Below are positions 23,301-38,300 of a stretch of 58,945 nt of DNA, piece by piece. The stretch is from Phoronis australis (Eukaryota > Phoronida > Phoronidae): contig NMRA01000470.1 of assembly GCA_002633005.1 (NCBI GenBank), forward strand, positions 273,274 to 332,218, read 5' to 3'. Under the pieces are notes generated by a model, which was not told the DNA's origin, did no database searches, and saw only the letters and a list, made by a program, of their open reading frames with translations. Every line of letters begins with the position of its first letter. Position 1 is the stretch's first letter. The translations under genes were made by a program, and so were the position numbers.

Positions 23301-26300
23301 AGTAAATCTCACTTTATTTATTTAGATTAAAATATGGCGGATATGTGAAATTTTGTCACCCAATTTTTTCATTAAAATCCAGTTGCACTAAACCATTGCT
23401 TTACAAGTTTTGAGTTTAATTCTGTGGCTAATGCAATTGTATTATGTGTCCTGAACAATAATACAAATGTACAACCGTGTCGGATCTGAGGATACATGAT
23501 GAAAAAGAAAATGTTTAGCTGCCCTGGCATTATAGGGACAAGGGATAGAGGAATGAAAATGATAAAAATTGGGGTGAAGTTGGTGAACCGTAATTAACTT
23601 TCATTACTGGTACCAAGCGGATTTGGACAAAGCCGAATGTTATCTTAAAAATTAACCACATTCAATACAGAGGTTGCCGCCTTTTTTCACAGCATCCTAA
23701 CAGTAATAGGATGTGGCGTGTCCACGACACATGGGACAAGTGATGTTTTTTATTACTTCCAAGTGAGAGTGGAGCCAGAGGGATTGTGTTGCACTCCAGT
23801 ACAATGTGTTTGTTGCTGCGACGTCACCGGAAACGTTCAACGAATACTAAGGAAATGTCCGTTGAAGTAACACCTGGATAAACATTTGATGGTTGTCACC
23901 TTATTGTTTTTTTGTTGTCCCAGGTAAACTTCTAGGTATTGTGACTGGTGTGGGACACCATTGATCTGAAAGGGTTGGTTATGGAAAAGAAAGGGTTATT
24001 TGTTAAGGGGATGTATTGGTGTGTTCAAATACATCGGCTATAATTTTCTATTGTCTTTAGTGTGTAGGAACTTTTTGTTAATACGTTTTGGTATCATTTG
24101 ACCTAATGTTGGAGATAAGAGAAGGGGTATATAGGAAACTAATAATCAATAGTAGTTTGTTATGATTCCCTTGCATGGTGAGACCAACACAGGCTGTCAT
24201 GCTGTCCTGGTATAATCTAGTCTATAAATTTAGGAAAATTTAGGAAGTTAGATAATTCAAGGTGTGACAGGGGACCAAAGTTGGGTAGCTTCACCTGATT
24301 CTTTTGTCTTTCTGGAAAAGAATCTTGCTACAGTCACATTATATGAATCTGTTTTGTTATTAGATAGATTCAAGTCATGTTATTAGACAGATTCAAGTCA
24401 TGTTATTAGACAGATTCGAGTCATGTTATTAGATAGATTCAAGTCATGTTATTAGATAGATTCAAGTCATGTTATTAGACAGATTCAAGTTGTTCTGTGT
24501 TTTCCGTAGTTGCTGACTTTTTGTTGTAAACGCGATGAATTTCTATCTTTTGATATCAATTTATTGCAGTTTTGGTTAAATTATGTGTGAACGAAAAGAC
24601 GTTGAAGGGAAAATGTTGCGTCATAGTTCTTCAATTGAAAACCATTGAAGCTTCCTGATAAATGTATCCTCAGTCTACCTACTCATATCTGGTGCATCCA
24701 CAACCATTGTTTATCATGCAGGCTGGATTAGCTAAGGAAATTACAGGATGTCCTAATCACCGTCCCTCATCTTATACGGGATGTTGTCGACTGATGTCAG
24801 TATGGGAATTATGAACATGACGACTTCCGTAGATACGTTTCATTTTAACATTGCAATGTGGTCTATTTCCTTATGGAGAATCACGAAAATGAAAGAAATG
24901 ATTTTTTGATGCATAATTATTAATTTGTACTCTAATGCTAATTTTATTACAATCTACTGGAACGGAATCTTTCATCAAAATGCAATAGCGTAATTTCATT
25001 ACCTTCTGCTTTCTCCAGTTTGTTGTGCCTGTATTGTGGACCATTTCATCCTCAGAAAAATAATGAGGACATGGAAGTTTGCAGTTGCTTTGAACTAAAC
25101 TGTAGTTATTAATGTTTCTTTGTTCTGTAATTTTAATTGTAAAACAGGAATTTTTGTGACAACTTGGAACCATGAAATAGTAACCATGTAACAATTATCT
25201 TTTCTCCCTTTCGTAAATTGTCATGGTTTGGTATCTTGTGAGTCACTTCCTAATTAGGAATAAATTTTTTAAGCATAGAGTTATAATTGCATTTGACACG
25301 AAGACAATTATGTTTCTCCACCCTGTGATGGTTTTAAAACAAGTTTCCTTTTGCATGTTGAAGTCCGGGTGATGGCGCGCACACTCCCTTTTTTCAATCT
25401 CTATTTTCCTGGTAAGAAAACATGTCCATTATATCCTCAGTCACATGATCTGTAGAGAAGCACTTATTATGAATACAGGTTTAGCCCAGGTATATAGAGG
25501 TATATAGAGGTATTGTAGTATGTGTATTGAGGCATGAACATGTGGTTGTATCAAGGTTAATGCCTGTGCAGGGTCTGCATAAACTAATAAACCTGATTTG
25601 AACTTTGCAAAGGAGGTGTATGAACTTATTCTAATGAACATAATCTGTTGCAGTGATTGCATTTTGAATTTTACGTTTTGCAACAGTACAATTGCTCTAA
25701 AAGTGGCCATCCCCATCTTAGTTTCAATAATATCAGCTTGCAATAGCGCTTTGCATAATGATATTAGATAGATAGATATTCCATCTAATAATCATGAGAA
25801 GCTTATGTGGTCAGAAGGTGGCCTTATTCATGAACCTCTTAGCTGTGGAAACTTGATCCCTATATTAATCACATAGATAGTCCAGGCCACAAAGGAGACC
25901 TGCACCCCTAGGTAAGACATATGAAAAGACTGTACTTCATGCATCACTGATACTGGCTCCTGGGTTTGGCTAAACACCAACATAAACTGTTACTCTGCGG
26001 TGCTGCCCCCTTCTGTCTTCTCTGTGAACTAGGATTAGATAGTAAGTCATGGTGCAGGTGGCCTCCAGCTCCAGTAAGATATACTTGTCACATCAAATCT
26101 CAGTACTGATCAATGTATGCCAGGATAGTTTACTGATAAGTGTAAATACTTCTGCTTGACAGAGAACTTGAGAGAAGCGTTTTTACATCTCAACCACCGT
26201 ACCTGTTTGCCAGGAAGTCAAGTGGAGTGTTTTATGATTTTTCCATTGCATGATGTGTTGTATGCTGCAGTGCTAAATGATGTTCATGTAAAGTGCCGTC

Positions 26301-29300
26301 CACACAGACTTAACCTAGAACAAGTTGCTCCTGGATGAGTTGTTGCTAGGTTTGGAGACTGTGTAGACACTATTTAAACTAGTTCAACTTGCCGCACTTG
26401 TGACAATTAATTCCTCCTTATTGACAGAGAGTAACTTGCTCTAGAACTTCTACGACTTGCGCCACTGTGTGGCCGCAAACCCGAGGCAAAGAAGTAATTA
26501 TGAGCTGCTGTTACATACAGATTGGTCTTCTTTTGTGCCCGTGTTTGCATTAGCTGTTCTTTGTGTGCACAGATCGACAACTTCCAGCTTTCCCTAATTA
26601 TCAGATACGCGTGTGCATGGACGCTTCACTTAAAAGTGGGGTAAGCTGCACTAGTGCTAGGGTAGGCTGTGTGTGGGCAGGACTTAAGAAATCAAGACAA
26701 TTTGACTGTGGATTCTGTAATCCAAAATTCAAACCATTCTATTAACTGGGTTTTATAATTCACAATACTCCACACCTTGCATCTAAAACTGAAGTTCTCT
26801 AACTCTGAGACTCGTCCATTTAATGGATTCTTAGTACGTTTGTATTGCTTTGCAAGCGAGGTTTGTCTACATGTCCAGGCAATAGGTGAACTTCAAGTGT
26901 GCTCATTGTGAGACCTATGATGAGTATAGTGACTCATGCAGTTGTTCTGCCTTTGTTTTGTCTGAATGAATCTACTTGCAGAGATTCTACTCTTGACCAT
27001 TCAGCCATGTACAAAAACCTCAGAAATGAATCATGCTTGTCTCTGGGGCTTGCTGCTAACAAAGCTTCTAATGTATAAAACATTACCTAGTTTTTTATGA
27101 CAAAACCAGAAGAACAACTTTTTAAACCTCCTTTTCCTTTTATGGTCTGGTTAGCGCAGTGCTGTAAAATATAAACATTAACCATTTAAAGTTCACTAGG
27201 AAAATCAGAGCATGGAAAATAATTAGTTTGATAAATTCAGTGTCGTCCAGTACGTTGCGATTTGATGTGTTTTGTATGAAAATTTGACACAGGGGTTGAT
27301 GTTTTGAATTTGACATTTTAACGCTCTGTTAGTTATGAATATGAAGTGCACTCGAGTGTGCACTGTTATCTTTTAATTTAACCTGTTCAGACTGTTTAAG
27401 TTAACAAACTGAAATATGACACTGGGAGACACCCAGGCAGAACCAAGGGAAAACAACAATGACAAAAAATAACAAGTATCTGGTATGGAGAAGTTTGTGG
27501 GGATGAGGACGATTAACAAAATAAAGTGTGGACGACATATAGTAGTTGTTCTTTTGAATTGAAATTTTATTTAATATGAGGCTACCTAGTACTTATATGT
27601 GAATGCAATAAATTGTGTATACAATAAACCTGACTTAAGTCACAAAAGCCAATTTTGATTTAATCCATTTAAATTAAAATTGTTGTCAAATTTATCCCTC
27701 GTCAAATCAGTGGAGATTCCTAGGCATAGAAAGAAGTGACAGTTCATTATTTTTGAAATCAGGCTCTTCAAGTTGCCTCGTCAAGGCAGGTTGATATCAG
27801 TGTTATTGCAGTAAGTGGAAATGCCAGTACACTGTCACTTAAAAGTTTAGTTAATCAAGCAATAGTGATCATGTTTTTCTTTCGTTGGTAGCCAGTCCTC
27901 CCTACTCCGGCCAGCTTTATGTCACGCCGCTAGTTTACGAACATTTTTAACTGAGGTGTGCTGAGTATTGTTGGTCCAAATATTCCTAAACTTAATCATT
28001 TGAGTGAAATGTCCCTAGTGGTTTCTATGGTAACATACTGTTGATGTTCTTGTAAGACCCTCCTCAATGTGAACTGTATCTTCCATTTTTGCAGGCTCCA
28101 GTAGTAGACAACTGTTCACGTTTGCTCCTGCTAAAACAAGTTACTTCCGAGACATGCTCATAGATGGCAGTAATGTTGTGGTCGGAGCACGGTAAGGAAC
28201 TATATCAAGCCTTGATTTTTAGAGTTTAAGAACTAAAATAGAAGTTCATTTTTTCAATTATACAACCATGCATGTGAAACTTGCTGATATACTCACTTCC
28301 ACCTCTCATATTTGCCATCAGCAAAATAAACGGGTGTTCCAATGCTTGTTTACTCTTGCTGTGTAGAATAAAAAACACACAGACCCAAAAAGGAAATGCT
28401 TAGTGACTTTTTGATGCAACTGTGTGTAATTGGCCATGTGTTTCTTGAAGGCTTGTATTACTCTGATTCATATGTTTCCTCTTTCAGGAATGCCATTTAC
28501 CAATTAAATGTAGACAGCTTAAGTGAAAAAGGGGTGAGTAAATCTGTGATATCTTGTACAAAATGCTGCAACTATTTGAAATATTCCAGTTTCTTACTCA
28601 ATGATAAAGACAGTATTTGTGAAAAATGACATTCTTTTGAAAATGCCAGTTTCATGACCGTTACCTCAACTGTGTCATTTCTAGAGATGGTCGATACACA
28701 TTTTTAGGAATTCTATTCAAATGGATTCTTTTTTGTAAGCAGTCAACTTTGCAATTGTACCAATTTACCAAATTTGTTAAGTATGATAGGAATTCTAATA
28801 ATGAATGATCCTGAGCTGTTTCTTAGTTCAATATTTCATTGATACTTTAAAAAAAAATGCAAACAGAGTGGTAACTAACCTAATGGCGAAAATTGGAAAA
28901 TTGTAATGGATTCTGACGTATCAATATCAAAATCGGTCGTTTGCACATCATGATTCAATTACAATGCAGTTAATCGTCTCAACTTCGGTGCGTGCATGGT
29001 TACAGTGACTATAAACATGCTTTTCGTCAAAATTTGTTTCGGATTGAAGGCACGTAATGCTGTAAATATGGGTAGAGTCCAATAGCTTTTTAGCGGCAAG
29101 AAAAAATTTGACAAAACCACGCGTTGTCACTGAAAATACGCTGCAAGATTCTAGCGTTATTTGTATTGATTTATTCAGATTGGAGATGAATACCGGGGCT
29201 TGTTTCTTAAAGAGCCTATAGCCAAAGTTGCTTTTTTGTCTTGTGTAACCTGTCATTCTTGTTTTTCGTGAATGTAAACACCAAAAATGCCCAGTCTCTT

Positions 29301-32300
29301 TGAAGCTGTCTGTGACAATGCATTAAGCTTTCGATGACTGACTTCAACCTCAATGTCAGAACTGTGGATGGCAAAGATAAATAATTCTAAACATGCAATC
29401 CATTGACTTTCTTGGCGCCTCGCTTGCAGAAGTATCCATGGACGCCCGAGTCGTCAACTATAGACGAATGCAGAAGAACTGGTGGGACAGAGGCCATGTG
29501 CCATAATTACATCCGAGTACTCGTGAGAGATAACAACAACAGATTAATAGCATGCGGTACAAATGCAATGGATCCAAAGTGTCACACCCTTGACATGGTA
29601 ACTACTCCTGGCAGTCCAGTCTGCTTTGAATTTGTGATGTGTTTCTCTTATGTTGTTAAGAAATGTGTACTTAATTTAAATGTCAGTGAGTTTGTTGAAT
29701 TTTGTAACTAGTTGAATGAGGTCTTCATCAAAGCAAAAACAGTTCGTAATTCTAACCACTAAGAATTTCGTCTTCCTCCAGATGCCTTGTTTATTTTACT
29801 GATTTCTACAGGATTTGAATGTGGATAATGAAATTTGGAGTTATTTCCTCACTTGAACATTCATTTCAAACTTAAACATTGTTGTTTCAAACACAAATTT
29901 AATCTCCTTATCCTGTTCATATGCTGTACAGCATGAGAGGAAAACCTCACTTGGGTTCCTCCCACAATTTAAATATCTTCTTTCATTATTCAGTCAAATG
30001 AGGGATTTACCCGAGTGGGGAGTCCATCCTCTGGGCTGGCCCTCAGTCCCAAGACACCAGATCAGCTGAGCACAGCTGTGTACGCTGGCAACAGCATTTA
30101 CAGTGGCGGTAGTGTGACTGACATTGATTACCTGATCTACAAGTCTGAGACTCGCATCAGGACAGAAGATGCTGATTCTAGAATTTTAAACAGTAAGCAT
30201 AGTAATGGATTTACTCTGTAGACAATAGTTCTCCTGCAGTGCTACCCCTTCTCAATTATAGCTGCATTTTGCCCTGTTTAGCTGGCTGAAAAACAAAGAT
30301 GTTTTGTGAAAGGATTTTCTTTCCGTTACCGATTGTATTTCCATGACTGCCAAAATATTGAAACTATCAGCGAGTAAAAGACAATGGTTCAAAGTTTATT
30401 GGGGTTGGCCAACCCTAAAATTGCAGAATCGAAAATGGCGCATGTCTGCATTGTCTGAAATCCAAAGTAAGGTATATTATGAGGGCTATTTTATGGGAGT
30501 AAATATAAATAAATTTATGTTTTTATCCATCTAAACTGTGTGAAATGGTGGTTAGTATCAGTAAATGTTGAGAATTCCAAAAACAGGTTTGTACAAGTTT
30601 TGATGAAATGGTGATTTGCAACAATAGTAACTGGCTGAAGAACATGACTGAGTTCTGAATTTATTCAGTTGAGAATTTTTCTATTCGTTCTCATGTGGAA
30701 CAGATTGTACAAATTCTAAAATTGCAGAACAGTATAATTTTATATATTTTTTTTGTATAATTTGAATTACATAATATTTTGAGTTATTTGATGTGTTCCA
30801 AATTTGCAGAGCCAGAATTTGTGTCTTCATTTGAAGAAGATGATAAAGTATACTTTATATTCCGAGAACCTGCTGTTGAGTACGTCAACTGTGGCAAGGT
30901 AAGAGATAAGTGACTCCACTTAGATGTTCAGGTAGTGATTCATATATGCGCTGCATTCTGCTGATAGACACGGCTGGTTGATTACACTGAACACTTACAA
31001 TATTACTTCCTTTACAAGAAAAAACTGGACACCTTACAATCATTCAGACAAGGCTAGGAATTAGTTTTTCGAAAGTTATAATGATGTATAGTGTCGCCTG
31101 CTCATTTTTAGTGCAACCAAGCCCCAGGAAGTTGAACTCTCATAACTCTCTCACTCTGATTGGAGCTAACTTGTGACAGTTGTGCCGTAGCATTCCATTT
31201 TACACTTTCAAAGTTGTTTTCTAATAATGTCAAATATCTAGCCAGATCACAGTATTGTGGTATACTTGGCAGTAGTTAGACATACCGTGCCCACAATTGG
31301 AGAACCAGTTTGATGCTTGTTTTTCAGCTGAGAAAAGTTATTATCAAAATGTGGGTACGTTATATCAGACTATTACCGCGCGCTCGTCGTAGTGTAAATT
31401 GTATCGTGCATGCTATTTGATTGTTTAGTGACTGTATAATGACTAATTATTTTCAGCGTATCTACTCAAGAATTAGTCGGGTGTGTAAGAAGGATAAAGG
31501 AGGTACTATCAACAACCAAAAAAGGTTTATGTCCTTCTTTAAGGCTCGCATGAACTGTTCCATTCCAGGAGAGTTCCCATTTTACTTCGATGAAGTCCGT
31601 AAGTACAGTACATGGCCTCTGTGGAATATTCACCAAAATATAATGTTAGACAAACTGAAAGGGGTAATGCTTTTGGTGTCATTGTGTACCATGGTTTAAC
31701 TTGTGATTGCAGTGGAGTGCATGGTAATATGTTTCTAAGACTGCTGTTTATTATTCAAGCACTCATTGTATTTCACTGTAAAAACACAGACTTCTTTAGT
31801 GGACACATCTTGTACTGCTATGGGAAATCAATTTTACTCTATGGATAGAAATCTTGTTTTAATATTCAGTCTACTCGAAGGATGTGAAAGTAACGCAAAT
31901 CAAAGTTGTGATGAACTTCTGTTATGTTAAAAGTTGTGTGAGGCAAATTATTCTCTGGTCAGCTTTGTTTATAAGCAGTTTTGATTTTTCAGAATCCATG
32001 AGCTCAGTTAGTCTTGGAAGCTTCAAAGCCTTGTCGTCTTCATCGGCAGCTGAAAAAATGTTTTATGCTGTGTTTACTACACCAGAGTAAGTTTTGTTTC
32101 TTTTATTGTTCGAATGTCTTTTTGTTTTCCCAATGCCAGTATTTTAAACAATATTTAGATGTGATCTATAGAAAACCTCTTGGAAAAAAAATCCATCATG
32201 TATCACAGTCGGTCTTGCTATAAATCTGTACTGCAGTTGTTATAAAATGGTATGACATGCGTTTGTGGTTGTATGTACCCAGTTAGTGTTACTTTACAGT

Positions 32301-35300
32301 TAAACAAACAGATGGAAGCATGTCTGATTTTATTGAAAGTTGACTGTCTCTTGTAGTTGTTATTCATTTTTCAAAGTACAAGGCATATACCCAAATCATA
32401 TGTGTCTGCATCCGTTGTCACTGAAGTAGGAAATGAAAACCCTGGTTGTCACAATTTTTTACCCTACCTGCTAGGTAGTCTCAAATGTTTGGCTTAGTGA
32501 AACAAAGACTGCTCACTTGACTTAGTTGTGTCCCCTGATTTCTGCGGGGCTCTAAGCTAGATTAATGGTCGTTTACTCTGCTTCAATCAAAATAAAGCAT
32601 AGTTCTGTGAACAATGACTTACTCTTACTGAGACACTAACACTATCTCCATGGCAACATCTCTGCTTTTCCAGCAATAGTATTCGAGGTTCTGCCATCTG
32701 CGCATACAAGTGGAGTGATGTCTTGGCTACGTTTGATGGGAAATTCAAGGAGCAGAAAGATGGAAATGGGGCATGGTTACCTGTGTTAAACAGTGAAACG
32801 CCAAAACCTCACCCAACCAAGGTAAGGCTTTTAAGTGAATCTTGCAACTTGGAATGATATTTTTTAACATATTCAATCACTTCTGTGAATGAGCTGTGCA
32901 CCAAACCTTTGACCGTTCTCTGATTTATTGTAGTTTCATGTGCCTGGAACATTTTGAAGTTTTGCATTCTGATATTGATTTTGCTTTTTTGCTTAAACAG
33001 TTTGAAATAATTTAAGTATTTTCATCTCAACCCTCAACAATTAAGATCAATTTCCTTATTTTTAGCTTGAAATAATGCATAAGAGCGTGTTTTTCACTGT
33101 TTTTCAAGATGTTGTACAAAGTGTCATGGCTTCTCTCTTATCCCCAGTGTGTCAACAACACCGTGGACTTGGATTATACCACACAACAGTTCAATAAAAG
33201 GCACCCCCTAATGGATCAAGCCGTCCCTGCATACGGTAGCCGGCCTATCGTTATGGACACCAGCCTCAACAGGACATTTACAAACATAGTCGTTGACTTT
33301 CAAGTGCAGGCAGCTGACAACCACTCTTATGATGTTCTGTTTATTGGCATGAGTGAGTATTTTTATGCAAAAGTGCTCCCATCACTTCATTGCATCATAG
33401 ACTATATTACATGGACTGCCAACTCTGTGTATTCTCAATGCATATATTCTGTGATATTGCACACAAGCTACGACCAACACTATTGGCCGCAATATCATTA
33501 TCCACTGGCTGTGCCTGTTCTAGTGGCACGTTTTACTTCCGCCAAGTACGTCGTCTGCTCACTAACGAGAAACTGAGATCAGCGTAGGAAGAGAGTGGTG
33601 TTTCCCCTGGAAATTTTGTTAGAAAATGTCAGAGTTTCGAATCTGACGTCTTTGATTTGCGATTATAGCATGTTTCTATAGCCAATATTGTGTTACTGGA
33701 TATTGAATTACTAAAACTATATGGTCCTTATTGTTTGCAGTTTTGTTTAATGCATTTGTTGTCTTTTAAAATTTGTAATAAGTATAAGATTGTTATTAAA
33801 ATGTTTTCCCTTTCAGATGATGGCACGGTTCGAAAGGCATACAACAGGGGTCGTGGCAGTGTAATTGAAACTGTCATTGTGGAGGACATCACAGTGTTCA
33901 GTGACGGCCATCCCATAGAAAACATGAAGATTCACAAAAAGGATGGTCATGTGAACATCATTGTAGCATCAAAAAAGGAGATCAAGAAATTTGCTGCCTC
34001 TGATTGCAGCGCACACAAAACCTGCAGTAAATGTGTTGGCTCCAAAGACGTCTATTGCTCATGGAATAAGAAGAAAGAGGAATGTCAGCGATCCACCAGA
34101 GGTCTCCAGAATCTGGTCACAGGTTACCATCCACAATGCAAGACTGACCCACTTGTCACAGAGCCCAACACAGGTGAGAACAAATTCACATTCATGTGGA
34201 CACGTAGTGCAGAAGTTATACAGAAGGGTTTTTGTTGAGGAAAATTGGACATTTGCCTTAATTAAAGCAACAGCTAGAGCAAAACTGTCTACAAATAGGC
34301 AGCTTTTGAATTTTCAGTGTGAGATGTGTTTGAAATTTTAGGTTATGTCTGTTGTCTGATGAAGAGTAGAATTATTGGAACAAAAGTTCAATTTTTTGAA
34401 ATGGGAGGCTACTGCCTGAAGTAAACAGCCACAAGTTTTTATTGTTTGTTTAATTTTGCATTTTGTGCGTCGTGCTGCATGAATTAGATTTGAAAGTAGC
34501 TGACTGAGATGTCATGAAGAAATTGTTTGCAAAGAGAGCATGACACCAGCCTGTCAGTTTCACTGCAAGAATTTACTTAGGGTTGTAAAGCGTTACGTTT
34601 TGACTTGGCTCATCTGAAAGACTTTCCATTGTTATATGTTTGTCACTGTGTTTCACTAACTCCCAGGCCCAACTACCACTGCTACTACTGCAATGACTGA
34701 GAATCGTGATTCAAGTAAGACAGTGATATGATTTCAGTTTGAAATTCACTTAATGCATGTAGGCTTTCAAGCTTTCCCACTTTTTCTAATTGTTCTACTC
34801 ATTGGCCTGCTCTTTTTGTCCTATTTTTGCTGTTCGTTCTTAGTATTGGTTACATTTCTTATTATTCTGGAACCTCATGTAGATTTTTCTTGCTAAATCT
34901 GAAGTTTGTGTTTCTGACAGAAGGGGTCAGGTTTTTGTCACTACATGGGATCATAGGCAACTCTGTTAAGTGTTTTGGAAAACTACTTTTGAAGGTCCCG
35001 TCTTCTTTGTTTTTTCTGCCTTTTCTGGGTTTCTCCATTTTCTGTCCTTTTTCTTACTTGAAAGCCTGCAACATTCCACGTCATTTTATTTTGTTCACAA
35101 ACTGATCATAAAGAATTAATTGAATATTTACAGAGGAATCAAATAACTCATTTAGTCTAATGAAAACAACACATCGATTTTCTTTTATGCCGTTCTCAAT
35201 ATATTAACATTATGAAGTTCTAAAGGAACACTCTTATGTACTCTGCAGTTGCTTGTGATTCATTATCTGATCAGTAGTCTTCTACCTATAGTCTAGTTTT

Positions 35301-38300
35301 TCTTACATACCATCCGTTATATTTTGTGCAATTCTTCTCAAACATAAAATTTATTATATTAAATAAAGAAATTTAGAAGAATGATAAAAGTTTTACTTGC
35401 AGTTTCTTTTAAGTATCTGTTTTGTTTTGTACTGACACCGCTTTTTCAGTTTGAGTATGGCGTAATTATTGCTTCGTTGCTGTGGTGGTTTTTGCTGAAT
35501 AACCAGATTTGGATCGTGTGTGACATCACTCCACCGCCTGCTCACTTTGCACAGTCAATCCATTTTTCTTTTTCAATTTTGCTCGATTTAGTGTACTGTG
35601 GTGAAATAAAAATAGCCCTTACAACCTAATTTTACTGGAAGAATCGTTGCTGAGAGAATAAAATGCTCTCTTAAAGCCTAACATCAATGGAATTTTGTTA
35701 TTTCAGGTCTATTGGGCTAAGCAGATAGTGCTAGCAAAGCCTTCGCAAAATAAAAAACAAGTTTAATCAATCAATTGTAAGCCAGTCAAATAATAGGTGA
35801 ATTTGCCTTTATGTGTCATATTGCATCATCATAAGATCCCAGCACGAACAACAAAAGGCTGAGAATAGTTGAATTGAAGAGGGGTCTGAAATGAATAGAA
35901 CATTATTGTGTGCAGGTGTTATTCGGAGCTGTTTGAATTAAAATGTGATTCTCGAAGTGACAGAGAGAAAAGCAAGCCAGTACCCCTAACAGTTCGTTAC
36001 ATTTGGCAATTTATGGCACTAGCTGACTCAAGAGCGATGCTCTTAACACACTGTAGGAACTAAATTTACAGGTGTTACTATTCAAGATAGGCTTTAGCAT
36101 ACTTTACATTCTTTTACAAAGAACAATTATTAAGTCGTTTTTAGATACAAAGCCATGAGATATCCAGTTCATTTTTATGTAGCAATAATTGTTTTTCTTT
36201 ATTTTTGGTCAGTTTATGGTTTCTCTTTCTCAGCTACCTGTATTTGGAATATTCTCCAGAGTTGGAGCCAACGGACTAATTTACTGACATCTAGTGTCAA
36301 TCCACGTACTAATGCACTATTTCTTTTTACCTAGTACCAGTCACCACTGTGCCTGTCGCCATGACAACATGCACCCCGTGCGTGCCCTGCTCGTGCCCGG
36401 TGGCTCCCCCTACAGATCTGCAGCCCAAGACCAACGTCACACCATCTGGTTAGTCATGTACCCCTGTCGCTCAGTGCTTGTAGCCATTAAGCGACCACCA
36501 AAACTCCACGGCTTTTATCTCTAGCTCATGCAGCAACTCCATCTATAGTCTGATCAGCATGATGCTGCAAGGCACGCCGGAAATTATCTCCCCTCATTAA
36601 TTTGTAGTCTTGTTAGCTCAGTTCTTCCTTAAGTCAAAACTCTGCTCTACTAATGCTGCATTGCACAGATAACTGTCAATATTTGCTGACTATTGAATGT
36701 GGAAGGAATGTTCTCTTATTATGTCTTACTGTCTGTGCCATATAATGATCATTTAAAGCTGCTTTGTACAATCTTATTTAAAGCCTATGTTAAAACTAAA
36801 TAACAATCATCTTGTTCTTTAAGACTACAGGCGCATATTTGAATATGTTTCAAATATCTGCCCATAACATTTCCTGGGAATAATCGATTCAGCCAGGGTG
36901 TGTTGCTTAAAATATAAAGCACCCGTTCCATGGTACATTTTGTGGTCTCCAGTACACTGTGTTGCTCAGTTCATCCCTGTACACTCAGAGAATAGAAGCA
37001 CCCCATGCCCATGAATTCACTTAGAAGTTAGCTTTTCAATTACAACACTCTGCAGAAACATACTAGTGTACACATGTAAAATGGGGGTTGTCAATACCAG
37101 ATATTAAAATAATATGTACATAATGAAATGGCAAATTTAAATAAAAAATATATGATAGAAGTAGCAAAACATCTTTTTGTCATTCAGGAATGCCAGTGTG
37201 AGAGACTGCCTACTAGTATATATTAAGACTATGCAAACATACCTATTTAGGACATTATTTTTGATCCTGAACAGACATATTAGAAATTTGTTGGCCATCT
37301 TTCACTTTCCTGTCTGATCAAGGAGTGTTTTCACTTCTAAAGCTATTGTTGTCATTTTTACTGGAAACATAGTTGTCATTTTGTTGTACCTGTATTTTTT
37401 AGCATACAAATGATTTTTGATCTAGTTGTAAAAAGTATTGTGATATGCGTGTAAAGCGTACCGTACACTACATGACCGGACTTGTCTCAACTCGTATTAC
37501 AACCCGTTACCTAAGTACTGAAGTTTGATAGAATAGCGTTGCAGTGTTAGTTGACTCGAGTTGTACATTGTCGCGCACTACATGACACGATTCTCGAAAA
37601 TTGAGCTCTAGTGTGCAGCAGGCTTTAGTCACTAACCATATGGCATGTGGTCCATTGCTAGAACTTTCCTCTGTTCTGTAGACATTGCTGGCCTCATGAA
37701 ACTGCTTCTCATACAAAATGCATGTGATTAGCTATTGCCATTAATGATCAGGCTTTCACTTAAAGTAAACAGTGCACTCAGTTTGCTTCTTTAGTAAGAC
37801 TCTGTACATCATGGTTAGTGATATATCATCAGTTTTGACCAACACTAGGCATAATTTAGAGAAAGCAAATTTATATGGATTTTTCAAAGTTTGACTTTGG
37901 TCCCAACTTTTGCAGAATTATAGATGTTTCTTAATAGCTCAATGCCTATACACCCAGAATAATTCAAACAGCATAATTTTCCTACTCTTTGAAAATAATA
38001 TTTTGAGTTTATTCTGGTTAATTTGACCTCATAGAATATGTGACACATATTCTTATCCTCTTTAGTAAATTAATCAAGGTTGTAACTTTCTTTTTGATAA
38101 TACACGGTGTTATCACTCAATAAAAGTGCCCATATAGAGTGATTACATCTTAATTTTAATTATTCAGGTACTGATGACCACAATGTTCTAACAGTTTATC
38201 CAAGAGAATATTCCTTCCAATTCATGGTCAACCTAAAAACAGCACTCTTAATTGCCAATTTCTTTTTGCAGACGACAGTAGCAACAAGAAGCCACCAGCA

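Larger units (their letters stand above)
20339..28094 (+). other. Semaphorin intron 1
   Basis: 7756 bases with the four repeats listed separately. Apart from those I see no additional exon. Short minus-strand frames of 107 and 100 codons (24871-25194, 25441-25743) have no recognisable domain. Long first introns often hold enhancers, but no specific site could be supported by eye. Confidence 0.6.

Noticed and set aside
24871-25194. 107-codon minus-strand frame in semaphorin intron 1
   Set aside because: No domain, no flanking splice signals in coding context, and AT-rich composition typical of intron.
28948-29256. 102-codon minus-strand frame in semaphorin intron 3
   Set aside because: Considered as a transposase remnant, but no motif or terminal repeats could be identified.
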